Shown here: in pieces, positions 1 through 6,734 of the stretch
Layout: every line of letters starts with the position of its first letter
Numbering within the stretch: the stretch's first letter is position 1
The notes under the pieces: model-generated
What the model was told of the DNA's origin: nothing
Database searches by the model: none
The model's input: only the letters and a program-made list of their open reading frames with translations
Assembly (NCBI GenBank): GCA_007376745.1
Contig: VMGU01000022.1
Location: 1-7,616, forward strand
Length of the DNA stretch: 7,616 bases
Direction of reading: 5' to 3'
Source: Parcubacteria group bacterium Athens0714_26
GTDB taxonomy: Bacteria > Patescibacteriota > Minisyncoccia > UBA6257 > 02-FULL-45-10c
Position numbers and translations under genes: made by a program

Positions 1-1
1 T

Positions 2-39
2 CGCGAATAACGCGAATAAAATTTAAATAATGCGAATAG
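2..39. repeat. Short GCGAATA direct repeats
   Basis: The 9-mer CGCGAATAA occurs twice head to tail (2-10 and 11-19). A third, degenerate copy TGCGAATAG follows at 31-39. The third copy also forms the left arm of the inverted repeat at 24-63. The array is cut by the window edge, so more copies may lie to the left. Its function is unknown. It could be a protein-binding site, the decayed end of an intergenic repeat, or chance in AT-rich DNA. Confidence 0.4.
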
Positions 40-63
40 AATTTGTGAAATTTGCATTATTTA
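24..63. repeat. 14-bp inverted repeat (hairpin or operator-like)
   Basis: Positions 24-37 (TAAATAATGCGAAT) pair with 50-63 (ATTTGCATTATTTA) over 14 bp. There is one G-T wobble (34/53), and the loop spans 38-49. The arms are AT-rich and no T-run follows directly, so this does not look like a terminator. It could be a dimeric regulator site, a processed hairpin at the 3' end of an upstream transcript, or part of a repeat together with the GCGAATA copies. Confidence 0.5.
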
Positions 64-77
64 TGATTACTTTAGGC

Positions 78-100
78 CTCGTTCAAAAGCGAGTTTTTTT
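78..100 (+). terminator. Small intrinsic terminator
   Basis: A 6-bp stem, CTCGTT (78-83) with AGCGAG (88-93), closes a CAAA tetraloop and includes one T-G wobble. It is followed at once by seven T residues (94-100). The stem is short but the layout is textbook. It would end a transcript entering from left of the window. If a promoter lies upstream, it could instead act as an attenuator in the leader of the large surface-protein gene. Confidence 0.6.
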
Positions 101-329
101 ATTTAATAGAAGGATTTATTAAATAGAAAATCAAGCGATTATAAAAAAGATATTAGGGTTATTCTTTTGCTAAGGTCGGTCTTCAAAAATAATTTGAGGA
201 ACAGCAAGAGAGATAATTTTTGAAAAAGATTAGATTATTAAAAATTAAATTAAAACTGAAAATTCTTTTTAAACCAGAGTAAGTCGATTTACAGGTTAAA
301 AAGAAAAAGGTCATAAAAATAAAAAGATT
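101..329 (+). other. A-rich leader upstream of the surface-protein gene
   Basis: I see no convincing gene in this stretch. It is strongly A-rich on the + strand. It contains one hairpin with an 8-bp stem: 180-187 with 193-200, loop AATAA, one T-G wobble. Promoter-like pieces are weak: TATAAA at 140-145 has no good -35, and TTGCTA (167-172) stands only 15 nt from AATAAT (188-193). Either would give a long 5' UTR of about 130-180 nt. The only purine-rich ribosome-binding candidate, AAAGG at 306-310, lies 19 nt from the start codon, too far for a normal Shine-Dalgarno interaction. Confidence 0.5.
288..317 (+). promoter_or_regulatory. Weak candidate promoter close to the surface-protein start
   Basis: TTTACA (288-293) matches the -35 consensus at five of six positions. 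An 18-nt spacer leads to CATAAA (312-317), which matches the -10 consensus at four of six. Transcription would start near 324, leaving only about 6 nt before the ATG at 330. This resembles the clearer arrangement before the 317-aa gene, but AT-rich DNA gives many such matches by chance. Confidence 0.25.
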
Positions 330-3300
330 ATGAGTAAATTAATAAATAAAATAGCGATAACTGCGGTTTCAATATCCACAGTCCTTTCGCTTTCGGGCGC
401 CATTCTTCCGGTAGCCAATGCGGCAACCACTGATGAATTACAAACACAAATTAATGCTTTGCTGGCGCAAATTCAAGCATTAAATGCCCAGTTAGCCGGC
501 ACCACTGGCACTACTGCGACATCCGGAGCTGTTCCGGCTTCACTTTTAACTTCTGGTAATCTCACTATCGGAAGCAAAGGAGCCGCAGTAACTGATTTGC
601 AGAAATTCCTTAATGGTAATGGTTATCAAGTGGCGGCCAGCGGAGCTGGTTCGTCGGGCAATGAGAGCGCGTATTTTGGTTCTTTAACCAAGGCGGCTCT
701 CGCAAAATGGCAAGCAGCTGTGGGTGTTTCCCCAGCGGCTGGTTATTTTGGTCCTATTACAAGAGCTAAATTGTCTTCGCTTGGAACAACTGGCGGTACA
801 ACCGGTGGAACAACCGGTGGTACGACTGGCGGTACAACGACTCCAACCGGAGGCGGATTAACAGTAGCCTTGTCATCGAGTCAACCAACGTCATCAATTG
901 CTCCCGGTGGAGCGTCAAGGATTCCGTTTACTAAGGTTATCCTGACCGCGGGCGCTAGCGATGTTACAGTTGATTCGTTAACCGTTCAGAGAACTGGTTT
1001 GGCTGCCGATGCGTCTTTAGACAGCGTTGTTTTATTAGACGAAACCACAGGCGAACAATTGGGTCTTAAGAAGACTTTAAATTCTGAACATAAAGCCACT
1101 GTTGGTGAAGCGATGGTAATTAAAGCTGGCGCGTCAAAGACTGTGACTGTAGCGGCAAATCGCGCTGCTGCAGGCGGCGCTTATGCCGGTCAAACCATTT
1201 CTTTGGCCGTTACGGCAATTAATACTTCCGCCGCAGTCAATGCTACTTTACCAATGGTAGGCGCTACGCATACCATTAACGAGAGTTTGACAATCGGCAG
1301 TGTTACTATGGCGCGTGGACCGCTTGATCCGGGATCTAGTCAGACTAAAGAAATCGGTGTAACCGGTTATACTTTTTCGTCTGTGAAAATCACGGCTGGT
1401 TCCGCTGAAAAGATTTATTTGAAGTCTGTTCGTTGGAATCAAACCGGTTCAGCCAGCGCTTCCTCTGATTTGGCTAATATTAAGACTTATGTTGATGGCA
1501 CGGCTTACGATACCACTGTGAGCGCTGATGGTAAGTATTACACCACGGTGTTCCCGGGTCAGGGTATTTTAACAGACAAAGGATTTAGCAAAGAAATGTC
1601 TGTTAAGGGCGATATTGTCGGTGGTTCAGCTAGAACAATTGACTTTGATATTGCCAAGAGAACAGATCTTTACGCGGTTGGCGAGAGCTATGGCTACGGC
1701 CTTATTCCGCCACAGACCGGCGCTTCTGTTCCGACAGCTGATTCATCAAACTTTAGCAGTAGCGAAGACCCTTGGTATGATTCGGCACAGGTTCTAGTTT
1801 CATCCGGAACTATAACGGTGAGTTCATGGCCAAGCGTACAGGCGCAGAATATCGCTATTAACTTAGCTGACCAGCCTTTGGGTGGCTTCACTGTTACCAT
1901 AAAAGGCGAAGCAGTCTCGGTTGCTAATATGAAGTTCAATCTTCTTATTACAGAAAATAGCGGAACTTCCGCAGGAATAGAGGATATTGACAACATTAAA
2001 ATTGTTGATCAAGACGGTAAGATATTAGCGGGTCCTGTTGATCCTACTGGTACTACCAATTCCGGTATTGTAACTTTCACAGATACAGTTACTTTCCCAG
2101 TGGGTATAACAAACTTAACCTTAAAAGGTAAGTTGGCTACTGATTTTGCTAATAACGATAGCATTCAAGCGTCCACTACTCCGAGCACGCAGTTTACTTC
2201 TGTAACAGGTCAGACTACCGGTGTAACCATTACTCCAAGTCCGACCTCGGCAGTTACCGGTCAAACAATGACGGTAAAAGCGGCATCTCTTACAATTAGC
2301 GTTTCCGCGATACCGATTGCGCAGACCATTATTGCTGGACAGAAAGGCGTAGAGTTTGCAAGATATATTCTTGACACAGCGGGTTCCGGAGAAGATATCA
2401 GATTAACCGCGTTGCCGTTAGAATATAATACTTATACCGCAAGCACCGCCACCGATTTGACTAATTGTCAGCTGTATGATGGCACGGTTTCACTAACGAC
2501 GGGTGGTAATGTGATTAACCCGACAGCCGTGGCTTCTTCAACCTCATTTATATTTGATGGCACTGGATTAACCCTTGTAAAAGGTTCGTCAAAACAGTTG
2601 TCGTTAAAGTGTGATACGAGGTCAGGGGCTTCAGGCAGTTACGCATGGGGTTATGATTCTAGCTCGTCTCCTTCTCCGACTGGTTTAACTTCCGGACAGA
2701 CTGCGACAATTACAGAAAATGACAATATGGGGCAGAAAATGACTACTGCGTCCGCGGGTTCTCTAACAGTTGCTTTGGATTCGGGTTCTCCGTCCTACGC
2801 AGTTGTTTCTCCTGGACAAACAGTTGAATTGGCGAGAATTAGATATACCGCCACAAATGAAGACGTTGTGATTAATCAGGTTGCTTTAAATCTAAGTGGT
2901 GTTGCTTCTAACTCTCCACAAGATTTGGTAGGCCAGATGGTAAGTCTGTATAAGACTGACGGTACTTTGTTGGGTACGGCTACTTTCTCTAGTGATGATT
3001 ATGCTACTTCTTCCGCAATAACCGGCTTTACTGTTCCAAGAGACGGCGCTGCCGTGTTGGTTATCAAGGGTGTGATTGCCGGAATTTCGGCTTCAGGTCC
3101 TTTGACTGCTTCAGGCGAACTCTTAGCCGTAGATTATGACGGTGGAAACTTGGGACTTACGGGTAACTATGGCACAGGCGTTGCGTCTGGTCAGACAGTT
3201 ACTCCGACTGGCGCTGACACTGCCTCTAATGGTGTACGCATTATGAAGTCTTATCCTGTGTTTGAGCAGGTTGCCTTGAGTGCCAGTGAAAGAACGCTTG

Positions 3301-3965
3301 TCGCTGGAGATTCAAAGACACTGTATAAATTTAAGGTGACTGCTACGAATGGCGATGTCGCTTTGTACAAGTTTACCTTTAGCGTGTCTTCGTCAACCGC
3401 GGCTGTTACGTCAGCTACGTCAACTAAGTTCTCCTTATACGCCTTTAGCGATTCTGGATTCAGCTCGGCTGATTCCAACTTCAATAGCGGCGTTAATGCT
3501 GGTGGATTAGTTAACGCGGGAAATTGTTTCAGTGGTTTAGCTCCTAATACAAGCACCAAAGCTCCATCAAGCGGAATGGCTAATGGCGCGGCTGCTCCGG
3601 AGATTTATCCTGATAAGACCGGTTGCGCGGGTGGCACAACTACCATGGTTATTGCCTCCGGGCAGAGCCGATGGTTTAAGTTGGCCGCGTCTGTTGGAAC
3701 CTTGTCTGGTTCGGGAACTTCTGAAACTATCCAGGTTCAATTAGAAGGTGATGCCGCATATGCGTCTCCGAAAGGTTCTGGCGCTGTTGTGACTGGCAAT
3801 ATGTTTAACGCAAGCACTACAGACCAGGATACTAACAATGACTTTATCTGGTCACCACGTTCTACTTCTACCGCAGAAAGCATAGTTGATGTTGATTGGA
3901 GTAACGGTTATGGTATTGTTGGACTTCCGTCCTCCAATATGAATTCCGAAACTCTTAGTAAATAG
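330..3965 (+). CDS. Large exported peptidoglycan-binding surface (S-layer-like) protein with tandem beta-sandwich repeats
   Basis: The product is 1211 aa. Residues 1-31 form a signal peptide: basic start, hydrophobic core, ANA cleavage site before A32. Residues 34-56 (DELQTQINALLAQIQALNAQ region) form a short coiled coil. Residues 77-150 are a PG_binding_1-type domain, with IGSKGAAVTDLQKFL followed by two YFG(S/P).T(K/R)A.L motifs. A TTGG repeat linker (153-170) leads into about six units starting near 177, 320, 494, 654, 812 and 981. Several open with LT(V/I), then a PG/AG turn, and later a strand like SLYKTDGTLLG. Four cysteines (713, 761, 1066, 1099) could form two disulfides. There is no LPXTG, C-terminal membrane helix or lipobox, so wall attachment probably relies on the N-terminal domain. 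The next Met is residue 262, so the start is secure. G+C is visibly higher than in the flanks. A surface-layer or adhesin role is inferred. Confidence 0.88.
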   Translation: MSKLINKIAITAVSISTVLSLSGAILPVANAATTDELQTQINALLAQIQALNAQLAGTTGTTATSGAVPASLLTSGNLTIGSKGAAVTDLQKFLNGNGYQVAASGAGSSGNESAYFGSLTKAALAKWQAAVGVSPAAGYFGPITRAKLSSLGTTGGTTGGTTGGTTGGTTTPTGGGLTVALSSSQPTSSIAPGGASRIPFTKVILTAGASDVTVDSLTVQRTGLAADASLDSVVLLDETTGEQLGLKKTLNSEHKATVGEAMVIKAGASKTVTVAANRAAAGGAYAGQTISLAVTAINTSAAVNATLPMVGATHTINESLTIGSVTMARGPLDPGSSQTKEIGVTGYTFSSVKITAGSAEKIYLKSVRWNQTGSASASSDLANIKTYVDGTAYDTTVSADGKYYTTVFPGQGILTDKGFSKEMSVKGDIVGGSARTIDFDIAKRTDLYAVGESYGYGLIPPQTGASVPTADSSNFSSSEDPWYDSAQVLVSSGTITVSSWPSVQAQNIAINLADQPLGGFTVTIKGEAVSVANMKFNLLITENSGTSAGIEDIDNIKIVDQDGKILAGPVDPTGTTNSGIVTFTDTVTFPVGITNLTLKGKLATDFANNDSIQASTTPSTQFTSVTGQTTGVTITPSPTSAVTGQTMTVKAASLTISVSAIPIAQTIIAGQKGVEFARYILDTAGSGEDIRLTALPLEYNTYTASTATDLTNCQLYDGTVSLTTGGNVINPTAVASSTSFIFDGTGLTLVKGSSKQLSLKCDTRSGASGSYAWGYDSSSSPSPTGLTSGQTATITENDNMGQKMTTASAGSLTVALDSGSPSYAVVSPGQTVELARIRYTATNEDVVINQVALNLSGVASNSPQDLVGQMVSLYKTDGTLLGTATFSSDDYATSSAITGFTVPRDGAAVLVIKGVIAGISASGPLTASGELLAVDYDGGNLGLTGNYGTGVASGQTVTPTGADTASNGVRIMKSYPVFEQVALSASERTLVAGDSKTLYKFKVTATNGDVALYKFTFSVSSSTAAVTSATSTKFSLYAFSDSGFSSADSNFNSGVNAGGLVNAGNCFSGLAPNTSTKAPSSGMANGAAAPEIYPDKTGCAGGTTTMVIASGQSRWFKLAASVGTLSGSGTSETIQVQLEGDAAYASPKGSGAVVTGNMFNASTTDQDTNNDFIWSPRSTSTAESIVDVDWSNGYGIVGLPSSNMNSETLSK
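786..833 (+). repeat. 12-bp in-frame tandem repeat encoding (Thr-Thr-Gly-Gly)4
   Basis: Four consecutive 12-bp units of the form ACN ACN GGN GGN encode TTGG four times (residues 153-168), followed by TTTPTGGG. Third codon positions differ between units, so the amino-acid pattern is kept while the DNA is not identical. The segment separates the peptidoglycan-binding domain from the beta-sandwich units. It is probably a flexible, extended spacer and a plausible O-glycosylation target. Copy number may vary between strains. Confidence 0.8.
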
Positions 3966-3997
3966 TTTTTAGAGATAATCCTTGAGATTTCTAAGAA
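3966..3997 (+). other. AU-rich 3'-UTR hairpin after the surface-protein stop
   Basis: Starting at the base after the TAG stop, 3966-3976 pairs with 3987-3997 over 11 bp, with wobbles at 3968/3995 and 3974/3989 and loop AATCCTTGAG. No T-run follows and the strong terminator lies just downstream. It may be an extra 3' structure that shields the mRNA from exonucleases. The A/T-rich pairing is weak and could be fortuitous. Confidence 0.35.
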
Positions 3998-4006
3998 TTA
4001 GCCAAT

Positions 4007-4039
4007 ACGCCCCGATATTTATCGGGGCGTTTGGTTTTT
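4007..4039 (+). terminator. Strong intrinsic terminator of the surface-protein gene
   Basis: A perfect 10-bp stem, ACGCCCCGAT (4007-4016) with ATCGGGGCGT (4021-4030), closes an ATTT loop. TTGGTTTTT follows. It lies 41 nt after the stop codon, so the surface-protein gene is probably its own transcription unit and the glycosyltransferase gene needs its own promoter. The stem is also fairly stable on the other strand, but no minus-strand gene ends here. Confidence 0.9.
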
Positions 4040-4080
4040 AGGGGTGGTTCTTGTAAAATAAATATGAATTATACAGACCA

Positions 4081-4115
4081 TTGTTTTTAATTGTTTTTTT
4101 AAGTATTAATAAGGG
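4081..4115 (+). promoter_or_regulatory. Candidate promoter and close-set ribosome-binding site for the GT-C gene
   Basis: TTGTTT (4081-4086), a 17-nt T-rich spacer and TATTAA (4104-4109) give a weak sigma70-like promoter with a start near 4116, almost on the ATG at 4118. A purine run AAGGG (4111-4115) sits only 2 nt before the ATG. That is too close for a standard Shine-Dalgarno, and it would fall largely outside the transcript if this promoter is real. The two readings conflict, so at most one is right. Confidence 0.28.
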
Positions 4116-4117
4116 AT

Positions 4118-5761
4118 ATGAATATTAATTTAACAAAGAAATTTTTAAGTGTAAAAAATCTTTTTTGGCTGGCGATTGTTATAGGCGTTGTTTTGCGGTT
4201 TTGGGGACTGGGCTCGGCTGAAATTTTTCATGACGAGGGGCTTTATGCTTTTAGGTCAATAGGGTATGTGGATTATATTCAAAACAGCGACCAGACTCAG
4301 CCAGTACAGTGGTTTAAGGACGCGGTGTTGCCGTTTTGGACGCATCTTTCTTTCCATGACCATCCGCCGCTGTTTTTTATAATTCAGCACATTTTCTTTG
4401 AGGTTTTTGGCGATTCGCTTTTTGTCGCCCGTTTACCTTCGGCTTTGGCCGGCGTATTTTCAATTGTTCTGGTGTTTTTAATCGCCAAACGCGTTTTTAA
4501 GAATGAATACGCCGCTTTGTTGGCCGCTTTTTTACTCGCCGTAAACAATGCTCATGTATGGGTTTCCCGTTCGAGTATACTGGAATCAGTTCTGATATTT
4601 TTTATTTTTTTAAATATTTACGCTTTTCTAAAATTTATTGAAAATAAAAAGTATTGGTGGTTTTTCGGATTAACGCTGGGTTTGGTGTTTTTGACTAAAT
4701 ACACGGGATTTTTTCTTTTGCCGGTTTATTTGGTTTATTTATTAATCGCAAGACGGGATTTATTTCACGGCCCGTATTTTTATGGCGCTTTGTTTCTCGC
4801 GGGGATAATGTTTTCGCCCGTCATTATTTATAATTTTTATTTATGGAAAAATACAGGTCATTTTGATTTGCAGTTTGCTTATGTTTTTAAACAAAATACG
4901 CCGGAGTGGCGGGTTTCTTTAGGCAAGAATCAGGAGCCTTTTTCTAAAATGATAGACAATCTTTTGTCTTTATATTCAATTTCCTCGCTGATTGCCGTTA
5001 CCGGTGGAATTATCGCTTCTATTATTTTATGGTTTAAGAAAAGAGATAATTTTTTGATGTTTTTATGGTTGTTGTTTATTTTTATTACTTTAGTGTTGGT
5101 CGCCGTGGGCTCGGCCTTCCGTTTTATTTCTTTATATACGGCGCCTTTTGTTTTTTTAATAACTTTTTTGTTTGTTTATTTTAAAGAAAAATTTTCAGGA
5201 GGGTATCTAGCTACTGTTTTTAAAATTATTTTTATTATTTTTATGGTTTACGAGACGGTGTTTATGATTGGCGGCATATTTTTTGATTTTCCTGATTTTG
5301 GCATCGCGAAGCTTGACCGTTATTTTGATAATGTTTTTGGCGATAATCGTTCTTTGGCCGTGCCTAGATCAACAAATCCTCATTTAGACAGAATTATTCA
5401 GGAGAGTATAAAAAAATATAAACCATCGGGAAAACCGATTATGATTATTTATGATGAGAATGCCATTCTTTCCGCGAAATTATGGGTTTTCGCGAGGCGT
5501 ACTTATTATCACGGTATTTCCGCGGTAACAGCGGGACAGTTCAAGAGTATTTTGCGTTCACAGGGCGCGGATTATTTTAAAGACTATGAGATTTATTTTG
5601 TGAAGGCAACCGATAGCACGTCGCTCAATCCTTATTTTTTCACGCCAGACGCCAATGATTTTGAAAATTTTTTAATACAGCAATTACAACTTACTCCGGG
5701 AACGATTATTGTAAATCAACAAGCCGCGCCCATGTTTAAGGTTTATAAGTTTTCTATGTAG
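4118..5761 (+). CDS. Multi-pass GT-C glycosyltransferase, PMT/ArnT-like (GT39 type)
   Basis: The product is a 547-aa integral membrane protein. A hydrophobic segment at 14-30 is followed by an outside loop with HDE at 38-40 (FHDEGLYAF), the usual acidic catalytic motif of this superfamily. HDHPPL at 80-85 and RLPSAL at 105-110 come next, both typical of PMT_2-like proteins. Further hydrophobic spans lie near 108-146, 153-171, 180-210, 222-243, 285-305, 312-332, 338-355 and 368-388. The last 155 or so residues are hydrophilic, probably an outward-facing domain. Length fits the family. Members transfer a sugar from a polyprenyl-phosphate carrier to protein or glycolipid outside the cytoplasmic membrane. 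Donor sugar and acceptor cannot be read from sequence. Its neighbours suggest a lipid-linked hexose made by the GT2 enzyme, and surface proteins as acceptors. Confidence 0.85.
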   Translation: MNINLTKKFLSVKNLFWLAIVIGVVLRFWGLGSAEIFHDEGLYAFRSIGYVDYIQNSDQTQPVQWFKDAVLPFWTHLSFHDHPPLFFIIQHIFFEVFGDSLFVARLPSALAGVFSIVLVFLIAKRVFKNEYAALLAAFLLAVNNAHVWVSRSSILESVLIFFIFLNIYAFLKFIENKKYWWFFGLTLGLVFLTKYTGFFLLPVYLVYLLIARRDLFHGPYFYGALFLAGIMFSPVIIYNFYLWKNTGHFDLQFAYVFKQNTPEWRVSLGKNQEPFSKMIDNLLSLYSISSLIAVTGGIIASIILWFKKRDNFLMFLWLLFIFITLVLVAVGSAFRFISLYTAPFVFLITFLFVYFKEKFSGGYLATVFKIIFIIFMVYETVFMIGGIFFDFPDFGIAKLDRYFDNVFGDNRSLAVPRSTNPHLDRIIQESIKKYKPSGKPIMIIYDENAILSAKLWVFARRTYYHGISAVTAGQFKSILRSQGADYFKDYEIYFVKATDSTSLNPYFFTPDANDFENFLIQQLQLTPGTIIVNQQAAPMFKVYKFSM

Positions 5762-5771
5762 GTGGTATAAT
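5742..5771 (+). promoter_or_regulatory. Extended -10 promoter for the 317-aa wall-binding protein
   Basis: TGGTATAAT (5763-5771) is a perfect extended -10 (TGnTATAAT) placed just after the TAG stop of the GT-C gene. A weak -35, TTTATA (5742-5747), lies 18 nt upstream. Only 9 nt separate the -10 from the ATG at 5781, so transcription would start at about 5778-5780 and give an essentially leaderless mRNA. The only ribosome-binding candidate, GGTGG at 5761-5765, is 15 nt from the ATG and overlaps the promoter, which fits leaderless expression. Read-through from the GT-C gene remains possible. Confidence 0.5.
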
Positions 5772-5780
5772 AAAAATAAG

Positions 5781-6734
5781 ATGAAAAAATATAAAATTAT
5801 TTTTATTGCGGGTGTTTTGTTTATTTTATCGGCATATGCGGTTTTTGGTGAAACCGTTACTTTTGAACAAAATCTTCATTTTGGGCTTAAAAATGATTTA
5901 GGGGTGACACGGCTTCAGCAATTTTTGACAGAGCAGGGCGTGTATGGCGGACCAATAAACGGCAATTTTTTTTCATTGACTCTCGCCGCGGTTAAAAAAT
6001 TTCAGGAAAATAATGGTATTGTTCCGGTAAGCGGATTTTTCGGCGTTAAAAGCCGGGAGACCGCCAATCAAAAAATTTCCGCAGACCCTAAAGCGCAGCT
6101 AACCAAGCGGATAGCGGATTTGAATAAACAGCTGGAGGCGTTACAAATTCAACTTACAACGTTACTGGCAACCCAAATTAGTCAGGTAACCGCTACGACA
6201 ACTACTTCGGTTATAACGACTCCCATAGCGACAACTACTTTGTCAACGCTTCCAAATCCCTTTAATAGCGCTTTAAAGATTGAACAGGAGTATTCATCAA
6301 TAACCTTAAGTCGTTACACAGATGTTTTATTAACTGAATTTAAATTTTCTGCCGTTGAGTCTATAGCTATTACTCGGCTACGTTTAAAAAATAACGGCAC
6401 GCTTTCCGACGCAAATCTTGTTAGTTTGCGACTGGTTGCTTCTAAAAACGACACAATTTTGGCAACCGTTGATAGTCCTGTAAATGGGATTATTGATTTT
6501 AAATTGACTGCTGATTTGAGTAAATCGGATAAGGGACTTATGGTGTCGGGTAATAGCTATTATGTTATGGCCACAATTATTACGCCCAATACTTTATTAA
6601 AACCCAAAATTAGATTAGATGTTGAATCGGCTTCGGATGTTTCGGCTTTTGATTATAATGATTTAAATCGCGTGGCGAATATCACGAGTAATAATTCTTT
6701 TCCTATCGTTGGTCCAACTATTTCGTTATTTTAG
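5781..6734 (+). CDS. Small exported peptidoglycan-binding protein with one beta-sandwich unit
   Basis: The product is 317 aa. Residues 1-20 or 1-23 form a signal peptide: MKKYK, a hydrophobic core, and AYA or VFG cleavage. Residues 28-98 form a PG_binding_1-type domain (LGVTRLQQFLTEQGVYGG, TLAAVKKFQENNGI, GFFG). Residues 103-135 form a coiled coil, and 136-160 a Thr-rich linker (TATTTTSVITTPIATTT). Residues 165-300 resemble one beta-sandwich unit of the 1211-aa protein (SSITLSRYTDVLLTEFKF, then LVSLRLVASKNDTIL). There is no cysteine, lipobox, sortase motif or C-terminal membrane helix. It starts 19 nt after the GT-C stop and has its own promoter candidate. Its stop overlaps the convergent GT2 gene by 4 bp. 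A wall-associated surface or accessory role is inferred; a specific function is not recognised. Confidence 0.82.
   Translation: MKKYKIIFIAGVLFILSAYAVFGETVTFEQNLHFGLKNDLGVTRLQQFLTEQGVYGGPINGNFFSLTLAAVKKFQENNGIVPVSGFFGVKSRETANQKISADPKAQLTKRIADLNKQLEALQIQLTTLLATQISQVTATTTTSVITTPIATTTLSTLPNPFNSALKIEQEYSSITLSRYTDVLLTEFKFSAVESIAITRLRLKNNGTLSDANLVSLRLVASKNDTILATVDSPVNGIIDFKLTADLSKSDKGLMVSGNSYYVMATIITPNTLLKPKIRLDVESASDVSAFDYNDLNRVANITSNNSFPIVGPTISLF

Noticed and set aside
30..122. A 30-codon hydrophobic open frame (ATG at 30, TAA at 120-122)
   Set aside because: It runs through the inverted repeat and the terminator hairpin, has no ribosome-binding site, and is short enough to be chance.
1248..1442. 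Minus-strand open frame of 64 codons inside the large surface-protein gene
   Set aside because: It is a shadow frame: basic, low-complexity translation with no motif, no upstream signals, and fully inside a well-supported gene.
1615..1996. Two further open frames (+ 60 codons, - 100 codons) inside the same gene
   Set aside because: Both overlap the real frame and each other and show no domain or start signals.
3251..3559. Minus-strand open frame of 102 codons
   Set aside because: It mirrors the Ser/Thr/Ala-rich codons of the surface protein, has no recognisable domain, and has no promoter or ribosome-binding site.
4064..4090. A tiny upstream open frame (MNYTDHCF) before the GT-C gene
   Set aside because: It has eight codons with no ribosome-binding site, no run of a single regulatory amino acid and no attenuator hairpin after it.
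5966..5973. Run of eight T in the 317-aa gene as a possible slippage site
   Set aside because: The frame continues intact on both sides through a conserved domain, and similar T-runs are common here, so there is no sign of programmed slippage.
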